Assembly: GCA_943704525.1 (NCBI GenBank)
Contig: CALSCQ010002017.1
Location: 1 to 39,935, forward strand
Source of the DNA: Pigoraptor vietnamica
Lineage: Eukaryota > Opisthokonta > Filasterea
DNA length: 39,935 nucleotides
Reading direction: 5' to 3'
Part shown: piece after piece, positions 13,270-22,900 of the stretch
How the letters are laid out: each line of letters begins with the position of its first letter
Position numbering within the stretch: the stretch's first letter is position 1
Made by a program: the position numbers and the translations under genes
Notes under the pieces: generated by a model
Database searches by the model: none
The model's input: only the letters and a program-made list of their open reading frames with translations
What the model was told of the DNA's origin: nothing

Positions 13270-15046
13270 TGGTGTGCGTGTGCGTGCAAATTATTTACCG
13301 TTGTCTCCCTCTCCATGTGCGCAGTTGTGCGATTCGTGTCATTCGTCGTTCACTCGCGTGGTGGGCGAGGGCGTCGTGCACGTGCAGCGTGGGCACGAGT
13401 TCGTCAGCACCCTCTGCCCCTCGTTGCGTGACGGCCACGCCAACAGCGACTTTTCCACGTGCGTCGTGTGCCGTTCGCACATCACTGTCGAGAACCCGGG
13501 AGAGGCATGCAGGGGTATGTTGGAGGAACTGGCCTTTTATTGTTGTTCGTTGCTTGCGCCCACACGCGTTTCGCCTGTTACGACTTGCTCTTGGCCCGGT
13601 GTTGTCTCCTCGTTCGAATGCGTGTCTTATGTGCGTGCGTGCGTGCGTTGCTTTCCTTTTCCTCTCTTTCCATTGCCGTTGCGTTGATCGTTACGTTGAC
13701 CGATTGTCCTCGCTCTTACCTATTTTCAGGCTGCCGCGTCGCTGTCCATTCAAACCGCTGTCGCGCATCCGTGGAGTGGGCGTGCGACGCAGCAAGCACG
13801 CAAACGCCCTCTACGCACTCATCGCGGTCGTCCTCCACCGGTCTGTTGTCGGGCGGCTCCAAGTCAGCAGGGCACCTTGAGCGCCAGTCGCACGTGGACT
13901 CGCAATTTCCGCCCCCGATTACCGTTACTTCGCCGACGTCCAGCTTGAGAAATCTCGTCTCGTGCGACAACAAGCGCGCGCTGCGGCAGAGCCAGAGCGT
14001 CGGGTGTGTCACGCACGCACACTCGACGCTCACGCCATCGCTCTCAGAGGGCGGGTCGCGCCGGCAGTCTTTGAAGCAGTCGCTACGCGGGCTGTTTGGG
14101 TCGAGACACCACCATAGCGCGCACCGCTCGCCGTCGATGGACGTGCCGGACAAGCTTATGGACGACCGCGTGAAGGATGTGAGTATACTCTTGCGCCCCT
14201 CTGTCACGTTTGCTGTGGAACAGAGTGTAGGGTTCTTCACCTTATCTCTCGCCCTCCCTTGTTGTTCGTGTTCTGTTAATTTGCATATCTTGCGTTGCCT
14301 TTTCGCGATTGCGTTACTCAATCTGACTTATCGCCTGTTCGCCACAGATCATCGGCAAGGTGCTGTATGCGATGCCACGCGGCGACGGATACCTTCGCAG
14401 TGGAAATGCAAAGCGCTGCTTTCACCTCTTCCGCGAGACGGCACAGGAGGTCCTTGCGCTCGCGTCGGCCATTCCGCGCCCGCCCGCACACCCGCACGAG
14501 GTCGACCCCGCCACGGGTGCGCACACGCCGCAAGCCACGTCCCCGCGCCCGCTGTCCGTCGGTGCTTCACCCACGGCGTCAGCGGAAGCCTCGCCTCGCA
14601 ATGCACCGCAGCCCAAACCCCTCGCGTTGCCCCCGCAGTCGCTCGCAACGGCGCGGCCATCGAAGGGCGCGAAGTCCCCGCGCGACAACCGACACAGCGC
14701 ACCCGTCGCTTCGAACGCGTCGATCGCGGCGGATGTGTCGTTACCCCGGCGGACGTCGTCGACGTTACAAGGACGGCAGAGCCCAGCGGGCGATGCGTTT
14801 GAGGCGTTTGCGTTTTCGGTGGTGCTGCGCGGAACTGTTGGCCAGGCGCTGACGACCGCGCAGGATGGTGACGGCGACATGACGTGGAGTGACCGAGCGC
14901 TTGAACTTCGGAAGGCGTTTGAGACGGTGCTTGAGAAGGAAGGGATTTACACGCCGCGCTCGCAGACGGAAACGGCGGTTGCGTTCACGGAGAACGACAA
15001 CGCCGAGGACGACTTTGTCGAGATCACGCTGGCGGGTGCCATGTAA
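9552..15046 (+). CDS. TKL-type protein kinase with SAM domain and Cys-rich zinc-binding-like module
   Basis: Thirteen exons (9552-9725, 9964-10088, 10587-10723, 10885-10943, 11359-11418, 11599-11685, 11857-11895, 12070-12180, 12373-12661, 12810-13135, 13325-13514, 13730-14178, 14348-15046) close in phase to give 914 residues. The kinase domain (about 50-320) has GRGSYGIVYEG, Lys80, RLRHPNIILFLACT, HHDLKPTNVLV at 168-178, VSDFGLS and APEVFRGD, as in Raf/MLK-like tyrosine-kinase-like enzymes. The usual HRD Arg is His, but the catalytic Asp170 is kept. A SAM domain follows (about 362-430, HWSVDRVSEWLRKCNLG). Next is a Cys module (470-532: LCDSC ... CVVC) that may bind zinc, then a long Ser/Pro-rich tail. 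The layout suggests a signalling kinase that multimerises through SAM. Substrate and pathway are unknown. Short exons of 39-60 nt and repeat-filled introns are notable. Confidence 0.9.
10105..10480 (+). repeat. Minisatellite (about 23-bp unit) in TKL kinase intron 2
   Basis: More than a dozen head-to-tail copies of a unit built on GCGCGTGCATGAGTGACTGC fill most of intron 10089-10586. Copies are nearly identical, with some shortened versions lacking the GCATGAGTGACT core, which suggests recent expansion by unequal exchange or slippage. Confidence 0.9.
10975..11270 (+). repeat. Degenerate tandem repeats in TKL kinase intron 4
   Basis: Intron 10944-11358 is made of imperfect copies of a block based on TGTGTGTTGTTTGCTG with GTTTGGAGAATGTGCGCGTGG-like inserts at three places (about 11010, 11112 and 11240). 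It differs from the minisatellite in intron 2. Confidence 0.75.
13169..13270. repeat. (TG)n microsatellite in TKL kinase intron
   Basis: Interrupted TG tract in intron 13136-13324, between the SAM exon and the Cys-module exon. Confidence 0.93.
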
Positions 15047-15281
15047 ATAGCATTGAAATGAAACGTGACGCTTTTTAAATTGGGCACGCGAGGGCCTATT
15101 CGGAAGCTGTTGTCTGCTGAGACAGACATGCTGTGCTTACGTACAATGTTATTAAGCATCGCACGCGCGTAGAGAGAAAGGGAGACGTCTTCCCGGTCTT
15201 ATGCCATTTCAAGAGAGATGATAACGCACAAGAGAGGGAGAAAAAAGAACGACAGAGCAACGCAACGCACCCATTTCGGCC

Positions 15282-17942
15282 CTATCGCCGGCGCACGTAC
15301 GACGACGCCTCTGTCAGCGCATTGAGCGCCTCGTTCGAGCTGCGGTAGTCGTCCGAATAACCCGCGTTCATGACGATCCCGACATGACGGCCGTCGTCGC
15401 CGGCGCCGTTCGAGCCACTTTTTCTACGGTAGCGCACGTAGTACACCCCTCCAGCGACCAGAGCAACGGCTGCAACGCCGCCAATTGCCGCGCCCGCTGC
15501 TACGCCCGCGCTCACGCCGGACGAAGACGAGGACTGCGCGTACGTCTGCGTGCCCGTGTTACCCGAGCCACGCCCGTCGGGGGACCCTCCCGCACCCGGA
15601 GTCGCAGGCGCTTCAGGAACTGCCGTTGTCGTCGGTGCCGAAGCGCCGTTTGTTGACGTCGGGCGGCGCGCTGCGGTTGAAGTGACAGCGCGCGCGACTG
15701 TGGTGGATGCCCCACCGGCCGTTGTAACAGCGCGAGCGACTGTGGTGGACGCCCCACCGGCCGTTGTAACCGCGCGAGTGACTGTGGTGGACGCCCCACC
15801 ATCCGTTGTAACCGCGCGTGCGACGGTCGTCGTGGGCGGCTGTTGAGATGCGGGCGGCTGCTGCGTGGCGACGGGGTTTGGCGTGGCGGACGACGTGGCG
15901 GTGACAGTGCCAGAGTACTGCAGCCCAGTGTCCTGCACGACGCGCGTCACGTGACTGAGGGAGGTGAAGTAGTAGCTCGTCTTTAGGAACTGGCGGATGT
16001 TCGGTCCCGGCGGCACGATGATTCCGTTGGCGTCGGCGAACGTCGAACCCGTCGAGTCAATGACGAGGGGCGGGCACTTGGCCACGTACGGCCGGCACTT
16101 GCCGACGTATCCGAGCCACGTGACCACGTGCGAGATGGAGCACGACGGGCACGCCTTGACGTACAGCATGTCGCCAGGGAGCAGCGCCGCAGAAACGGCG
16201 TCGTAGTTGGTGACGTCGACGGTGACGTTCGAGAACGCGACGGAAGCACCCGGTCGCCACTGCGCGGGGGCGCCGGACAGGCCCGCCTGCGTGTCGATCT
16301 TCGTGGTGAGGTAGACGCCGATTCCGTAGTTCCATCCCCAGGACGTGAAATCGGAGCAGTCGAGCCCGTTCGAGTGGGCGCCGGCGAGGACGCCGTTCCA
16401 CACCTTCCACGTGTCGCTGCTCGGCGACCACACGGGCACGTGGTGGTGCTGGTAGGTTGCGCGGCCGACGAGCGACGCCAGAGACGCGAGATAGCGCTCG
16501 CGGAGCCACGCCGCCGGGAGTGTGTCGACGTTCGGAACCGGAGGGAAGAGCGCCGGCTGCGGTCCCCACGCGGTGTACTTGGCCGCGCGCGAGGGAATGT
16601 ACCACATCGACTCTGGGTCGGCGGCCCACTGCGACTGGTTGCCGCGAGCGCCGACGGTGAAGTCTGCCGTGAGGTTGTCGTACGTGAACTGGAGGTAGTA
16701 CGGGCTCTGGTAGCGGCGACGGGGGGACACGAAGAACGGCGGCTGGAGAATGAGCAGCCACTGCGACGACGCAGCGACAGACGCACTCAGCCGCGCGCTC
16801 GCACCCGACGCGGCCGCAAACACAGCGCCGGCGAGTGACGAGGGCACGCCGCCCACGGACGCGTCCACGGCGACGACAAAGGCCTCCTTCAGCGGCGGGT
16901 TCACATAGTCCATGCTCACCCCCCTTGTGCCGTAGACAGGGATGGCGTCAAACGCAGGGTACGTGCGCATCGATCCAGTGACGAGCACGCGTGCAGTCGC
17001 TGCACCGGCCGAGCTGAGGGCGGAGGAGAGCTCCGCGGGCGTGACGTCGGCCGTGCGGTTGATGGTCACGAGGTCGCCGTTGAGCAGGAGGGACGTCACG
17101 CGCACGCTGTCGGCACGCGCGGACGCAAAAGGAACCGCGAGAATGGCGCCGAGCGACTTTGACGGCGCCGCACTCACGCCCACGCGCACGCCCGCCGTGG
17201 CGTACGGCGCGGTCGTCTGCAGCGCGCTTATGTCGCCGACGGACGCGAACGCTCCCGAGCCCTGCGAGAATTGGAACACGCGCACGAGCGGGCTCGACGT
17301 GATCTGCCCGACGACAATCTCCTCCTTTCCGTCGCCGCCGATGTCAGCGACAGCGAGTGACACCCCCGCGGCGTAGGAGGCGTCGAATGCGGCAAAGGGG
17401 CCGTAGCGAAGCACACCCGACGTGGCGTTGTAGACAGCCACGCGCGCCGCCGTCGCCCCTTCGCCCGACGCGACGACAAGGTCCGGCTCTCCATCGCCGT
17501 CCACATCCCCGGCAGCAAGCTGGAGACCGCCGGAGGATGCGAGCGACGCCGCGACAGTAAAGTTGAAGCGGGCAGAGAACGTCTTTCCGTCGATTACCAC
17601 GACGGTCGTGCGGCTCGCACCCGAATTGGCAGGCGGCCGCACGTGGACGGCAATGTCATGGTAGCCGAGGGCTCGGAAGTCAGCGCACGCGATGGAGGAG
17701 GGCGTGAACGCGTCAAACCCCGCAATCTGCAGCTGCGCGGCCGTCTTGCCGCTGAGGGAGTTGATGGCGTACACGACGGGCGGCGCCGCGCTGCTGCCAG
17801 TGACGAGCGTCGGTACCGCCTGGCCAGTGGGATCGCATATTGCGAGGGAAGCCGCGTCGTACTGCGCGTTTGCACCAAGTGCGAGTAATAGCACAAGAGC
17901 CAGAATGCACACGGGAGACGTCACTTTGCGCGAGACGTCCAT
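15282..17942 (-). CDS. Surface protein: FG-GAP repeats, NlpC/P60-like cysteine peptidase domain, C-terminal TM
   Basis: A single intronless frame of 886 residues from ATG 17942, chosen because it starts a classic signal peptide (residues 1-25, CILALVLLLALGANAQ); the frame is open further upstream but that part looks unlike protein. Residues about 125-260 contain FG-GAP/VCBS-like calcium-binding loops (AAGDVDGDGEPDLVVA, VADIGGDGKEEIVVG), as in integrin-type propellers. Residues about 500-640 resemble NlpC/P60 peptidases: GLDCSDFTSWGWNYG with candidate nucleophile Cys529, LLPGDMLYV, SHVVTWLG with candidate His605, then VIDSTGS. Such enzymes cut peptidoglycan or other gamma-D-glutamyl-type bonds. 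A Thr-rich stalk of 14-residue repeats and a TM helix (VAAGAAIGGVAAVALVAGGV) followed by YRRK make it a type I membrane protein. A bacterial source for the peptidase part is possible. Activity is inference. Confidence 0.8.
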   Translation of the reverse strand: MDVSRKVTSPVCILALVLLLALGANAQYDAASLAICDPTGQAVPTLVTGSSAAPPVVYAINSLSGKTAAQLQIAGFDAFTPSSIACADFRALGYHDIAVHVRPPANSGASRTTVVVIDGKTFSARFNFTVAASLASSGGLQLAAGDVDGDGEPDLVVASGEGATAARVAVYNATSGVLRYGPFAAFDASYAAGVSLAVADIGGDGKEEIVVGQITSSPLVRVFQFSQGSGAFASVGDISALQTTAPYATAGVRVGVSAAPSKSLGAILAVPFASARADSVRVTSLLLNGDLVTINRTADVTPAELSSALSSAGAATARVLVTGSMRTYPAFDAIPVYGTRGVSMDYVNPPLKEAFVVAVDASVGGVPSSLAGAVFAAASGASARLSASVAASSQWLLILQPPFFVSPRRRYQSPYYLQFTYDNLTADFTVGARGNQSQWAADPESMWYIPSRAAKYTAWGPQPALFPPVPNVDTLPAAWLRERYLASLASLVGRATYQHHHVPVWSPSSDTWKVWNGVLAGAHSNGLDCSDFTSWGWNYGIGVYLTTKIDTQAGLSGAPAQWRPGASVAFSNVTVDVTNYDAVSAALLPGDMLYVKACPSCSISHVVTWLGYVGKCRPYVAKCPPLVIDSTGSTFADANGIIVPPGPNIRQFLKTSYYFTSLSHVTRVVQDTGLQYSGTVTATSSATPNPVATQQPPASQQPPTTTVARAVTTDGGASTTVTRAVTTAGGASTTVARAVTTAGGASTTVARAVTSTAARRPTSTNGASAPTTTAVPEAPATPGAGGSPDGRGSGNTGTQTYAQSSSSSGVSAGVAAGAAIGGVAAVALVAGGVYYVRYRRKSGSNGAGDDGRHVGIVMNAGYSDDYRSSNEALNALTEASSYVRRR
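15683..15832 (-). repeat. 42-bp coding tandem repeat (Thr-rich stalk)
   Basis: Three full copies and one partial copy of a 42-bp unit encode TTVARAVTTAGGAS-like repeats in the stalk of the NlpC/P60-like surface protein. Threonine-rich stalks are commonly O-glycosylated in eukaryotes. High nucleotide identity suggests copy number may vary between alleles. Confidence 0.9.
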
Positions 17943-18361
17943 CGCGGTGAAGGGGCGGACGGCGCTCGACTGTGTGCCACAACACGGAAGCAGAGGGGCC
18001 TTGAGCTTGATACACAGAGAGGAGAGCCACGTGCCACTCTGCGAACGGCGCGCTTTTCGAGCGAACGCACGCGCAGCATGCACGCACAGCGCACGGGAGA
18101 CGCGCACAACACGTGTGGTGACCCGGCTGCGGTTTTCGGCGAAAACAGCCAGGTTCCCTCGTTTTGGTAAAGTGTCCAGACAAATCGTTACCAAGCGCCG
18201 GACTGTTACACACTGGAATGCGCCTTGTACGTCGCAACGGCCAATGAATTTGTTTCAGAGAGAGAGAGAGGGAGAGAGAGATTTTTCAAACGTTTTCCTC
18301 AGATTTGTCGCGATTTCCCTCTTTCGAGTGTCTCTTTTCTGTCTCCGCTGCGTCACTAGCC
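17943..18361. other. Divergent spacer, surface protein / PIH gene
   Basis: It holds 5' flanks of two divergent genes and a short purine tract (GA-rich, about 18257-18282). The minus frame of the surface protein stays open through here but starts to read basic and unpatterned. No other feature seen. Confidence 0.4.
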
Positions 18362-18649
18362 ATGGACGCCACTGCCATTGTTGCGCTGGATGCGCTGCTG
18401 AACCCACGGCAGGAGGGCGATGTGGAGGAGGAGTATGAGGTGCGCAAAAAACACTCAGCGTGCGTGAAGCTCCAGTGCTCGTTTGTGTGATGTATTTGTA
18501 TGCTGGCATGGCACGCAGCGATGTTGTGTGTTGTGTATGTGTGTGCGCGTGTATTGTATTTACGTTGTGTAGGGTGGTGTGGTGTGGTGTGGCGTGTGTG
18601 TGTCTGTGTGTTGTGTGTAATGCATGTGTGTGCGCGTGCACGTATCTGT

Positions 18650-18691
<42 letters not shown>

Positions 18692-19825
18692 TGTGCCTGT
18701 GTGTGTGTCTGTGTGTGTGTGTGTGTGTGTGCGTGGCGTGCGTGTGTGATAAAGTGTGTCAGTTCTGTTGAATGAACTGCTCTCAACTTGGGTACTCCCA
18801 ATGTAGGCCATGCGCAAGCCACCCGGGGCACACGCGATCTCCGGAGCGGCGGCACCCGTCGCAACGCCCGGCGCAATTGGTCCGAAGAAAGCCGTAGAGC
18901 CCGCAAAGACAGGTACAGTTGCTGCCTACGTGACTGCATCTGCACACACGCACGCACACACACACGCACACACACACGCACACACACACACACACATGCA
19001 CATACATGTACGCATACAAGCACTTCATCTTTTGCCGTTGTCCCGCAGCAGTGGCGAAGAAGCCGAAATCGAAGGACATTTGGGACGCTGACGAAGTAAC
19101 GGACGCGCCTGATGACCTCGCGGACCCACGCCCACAACCAAGGTGCGTTGGAGCGTGCAGGCTCTGCTGCGTGTGTGATTTTGTGTTGCGACTGCATTTT
19201 TTTACGTGTTTGCCGCGGTGGCCGACGGCAGACACACTCACACACTGCGCACGCACGCACTCGCATAACGTGCACGCTGACCCGCGCACACACGCAGCTA
19301 CGACATCAAGTACAAGCAAAAGATCACCACGGAGGACATGTTCCTCGGCCTGGGCGGTCGCAACCCCTCGAGTGCCTCGTGCGACGAAATGACAGTGCGC
19401 GTGTCACTCCCAGACACAAAGTTTGCGGAGGTAACGCTCGACGTAACGGACAAGTTTTTGGACTGCAGGACGCCTAAATAGTGAGTGGGGTTGATGGCAG
19501 GTTGAAGGTGCATGCCTGTTGTGCGTTGTATCCCTGGGTCGCTGTGCGAATTGTGCGATTGCGACGTTCTGTGTGGTTGCAGACGCACACAGTCCGCGTG
19601 GGATTTGTCCCTCGGAACAATGGCTGCGATGGGGCGGCAGGCTGTTGTCTTCCAGCACGTGTGCTCACAGCTGCACCGTCGCTCACCTTCCCTCCCCGCA
19701 GCAAGCTCGGCCTACACCTGCCGCATCCCGTGGACAGCAAGAAGGGCGGTGCCAAGTGGGAGTCGGACACGTGCACGCTCGTCGTCACGCTCCCCATCGT
19801 GCGCGAGTTTGACTTTATGCGGTGA
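18362..19825 (+). CDS. DNAAF6: PIH-domain dynein arm assembly factor (DNAAF6/PIH1D3-like)
   Basis: Five exons (18362-18439, 18807-18912, 19049-19142, 19298-19480, 19702-19825) close in phase to give 194 residues, near the 214 of human PIH1D3. The family works with HSP90-type chaperones to pre-assemble axonemal dynein arms in the cytoplasm. Diagnostic matches are KDIWDADEV, then YDIKYKQKITTEDMFLGLGGRNPSSASCDEMTV (written in two parts here: YDIKYKQKITTEDMFLG and NPSSASCDEM), the CS-like strand VRVSLPDTKFAEVTLDV, LDCRTPKYKLGLHLP and the terminal TLPIVREFDFMR. The N-terminal 60 residues are low-complexity. Its presence implies motile flagella or cilia. Introns 1 and 2 contain TG and CA microsatellites. 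It ends 173 bp from the convergent Listerin gene. Confidence 0.92.
18651..18735. repeat. (TG)n microsatellite in DNAAF6-like intron 1
   Basis: Interrupted TG tract within intron 18440-18806. A second, CA-type tract lies at about 18946-18996 in intron 2. Confidence 0.93.
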
Positions 19826-19998
19826 AGGCTGGCTCCGTGGAGCTAATTTGAATAAGTGGTTTAAAGTGCGGGGAATGCACAGTTCACACGCTAGGCACTC
19901 ACAGAGGGTCAAACACGTTTGATTGTTGCCATTCACATACACAGTTCAACCCCACTTTATGTGTTACTGCGCACGCTGCAGTACCGCGCAACGCCGAG

Positions 19999-22900
19999 CT
20001 AGAATATGTTGCGGCAGAGGGGACACGTGGCGTTTCCGCTCGTGCTGAACCACTTGTACTGCGATGGGAACGAAGGGAAATAAGACAGCGGTCACACATC
20101 ACCGGTTCCAGCGAAATTCGGACATTCACTTTGAACACCAGCTCACCGCCAGCCCACAAACACACCGCCAGTGCACTCCGCGCGCAACACCGCGTGCGCA
20201 ACGCAGCATTCGGACACAATGCACAGTTCTCACAGACAAAGCCAGAGAGGCAAACAACGCACCAGGCACGCCGAGTGGAACTTGTTCTTGCACGTTTTGC
20301 AGCGCAGCTGGGGCAGCTGGTAGTTGGTCGCGTTGATCACCGCATAGCAGATCGTGCACTCCTCCACGCCCTCGAACCGCTTGTCCACGTTCTGCCGCCA
20401 TAGCGACAGCCCTTCCGCGATCGACCCGTTTTGTGAGGACAGGAATACGGTCAGCTGTAGCAACCACTTGCGCCACTGCGCCTCGTTGGCACCCACGCGC
20501 GCACCGCTCGTCACCTCCGGCGACCGCAGCGGATAGCTCGCCGGCAGCTGCACGACAAGCTCCACGGATATCTCGTCCACCGTGTACGTCGCGACGACCT
20601 CCGCCGTCGCAACGCTCGCGCGCACCTTCATGGTCGACGACGCGCCCGCCGGCCCCGGCGCCTGCGACTGTGCCTGGACGGCGCGTATCTCACCAAGAAT
20701 CAGTGGTGGCGACACCCTTCGCGCCGTGTAGCGCTCCACGGCCGCCGCCTGCTGCCGATCGCACGTCGCCCACCACGCGCGTACGGCCGCCGGAACGTCC
20801 CTAAGTGCGCGGTAATAGAGGAGTGCTGCGAGTGGCGCGGGCCGCTTTGGCGAGCCGTCCCTCAGGCACTGCTCTGCATCGGGCGCGGGGACGGCGTCCG
20901 TTCCGGCGGAAAACGAGCCCGCCGCACTCGACGAGGGTGCGGGACCCCCCGCGTATTGCGAGAGGGGCAAGTGGGATGCGACGAGGGACAACATGCGGTC
21001 GACGGCGCCAATGTCGCGCAAAGCTGTGAGGTATTCGGAACGGAGGGCGGGCGATGCGCCCCGGATGTACCCGAGGACGACAAGCCACGTGAGCATGGCG
21101 CCAAACTGCGCGTGGCGGTTGGTTGCGTCGGCCTCCCACGCGGCGAGATTGTCGAGGAGTGGGCGGGGAGGGGCGCGCGCTGCACTGCCCGCGTCGCCCT
21201 CTGCGAACCGGCGCGTCGACGGAGAAGACCGTCAGCATACGTGAGTGTTCAAACTAAATAAACGCGCGAACAAGCACAAGACATACGCGCGAAGTGACGC
21301 CACACACACGCACCCGTTGCTTTCCGCGCGTCCCCTTCGTCCGCCGCGAGCGCCTTGATCTCGTGCGTCGCTATCCGGGTGACGAGGCCGTGCGCCGCCC
21401 GCTGCACCGCCGCCGATCGCGCCATGAGCAACTGGCATGCGCGCAGGAAGGAAGCGCGCCGCGTCGCGAGGAGCGCGTCTGAGCATCCCGCCGTGGCGTT
21501 GGCCAAATATTCCACGGCGACAGACGCAGAAGCGGAGGGGTTCGAGCGCATGCACGCGGCGTACGCGTCGGCGAGAAAGTGCGACAGGACGGCGTCCCAC
21601 GCAGGGTCGGCGAACGCCTTCCACTCACGTGACTCGAACGGGAGGTTCTGCTGGTGAGCGACGAGCAGCGACATGACGCGACCGGCAAACGCGATGAGGG
21701 CACGCGCGCGGCCCTGCAGACTCCCTCCCTGCTGTTCGACAGCGCGGAGCCACCGAAGTAGAGTCGCCCCGACGAACTCGAGGCGCTGAGTGTACACGCG
21801 ACCACCGCTCGATTCGACGAGCGACGAGAAGGCGCGCGCGAGCGCCGTATCAAAGCACGCCGGCAGCTGCTCTTCCTTCCGCGAGGCGCCCCACGCGCGC
21901 AGGCGATCGACAATGCGGCCCGCCAACGCCGCCGCATCTGCGCCCTCGCCGTTTGCGGCAAGGGCGTCGATGAGATCGCACGCAGAGACGCACACTAGCG
22001 CGCCCCGCCGGTCGCCATCGAGCGCGAGGTCGACGACGTCGGCTGCGAGAGGAGACAGCACGCGCGCCGGGAGCCGTTGCGCAAAAAGACCTGCGCACAT
22101 AGCCCCCACCGCGGGCGCGCGGTCCGCGGGGTCACGTGAGACGGACACGAACCGCTTGAGCGCCCCCTTGGCCGCCTCTTCAGGCCACTGCGCGACAGAG
22201 GGGCGCAGGACGTCGGCAACCGCCACCGAGTGCGAATCGTCCGCGGCATCCGAGAGGGCCAGCGACACGAGTTCGCCGAGCGCATCCTCCGAAGAGAGCG
22301 TCTGCGCCGCTTCGGCCGCTGACAAGACGGGCTCCAGAGTGCGTTCTGCGACCTCAAATGCCCACGAACCGCTCGTGCGCGCGACGCCCCTTCGCCAACA
22401 CAGAGCGCGCGCAGTGAAAACGAGCGCCCGAGAGCAGTCTGCGCGTGACGCGTGGTCGCCGGATGCAAGCACCGCAGCAAGCCCCGCTCGCGACAACAGT
22501 GTCGACGCGAACGCAGCCAACCGCCCAAGGCGCTCTCCGTTGCAAGACCCGCCGTCCTCTTCCCACAGGGGGGCGTCCGGCACTGGCAGCGCACCCCGCA
22601 CCCACTCGCTGCAGAGACGTACACTGCCGGCGGTCGCGAACGACTCCGACCAGTCCGACGCACCGGCGACGCATATCGCAACCACACGGCCGGCGCCGCC
22701 CGCAAGCTGCGCCATGGCGGGATGGAGGAGGACACGCGCAGATGCCGCCAACTGATCGGCGCTCGCCGACGTCCTCGAAAAGGCGGCGATGCGCTCGCAC
22801 ACGCGGGAAGCAACCTCGGCGTCCACACCGCCTGCGACGCGCGCAAGAGCCTCGCAGCCGGCAACGTACGCCATGTTCGCGACGCTTCCCTCTTCCTCAA

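Noticed and set aside
15282-18194. Longer start (970 residues) for the surface protein
   Set aside because: The extra 84 residues are Arg/Cys-rich without pattern and would bury the clear signal peptide at residue 85.
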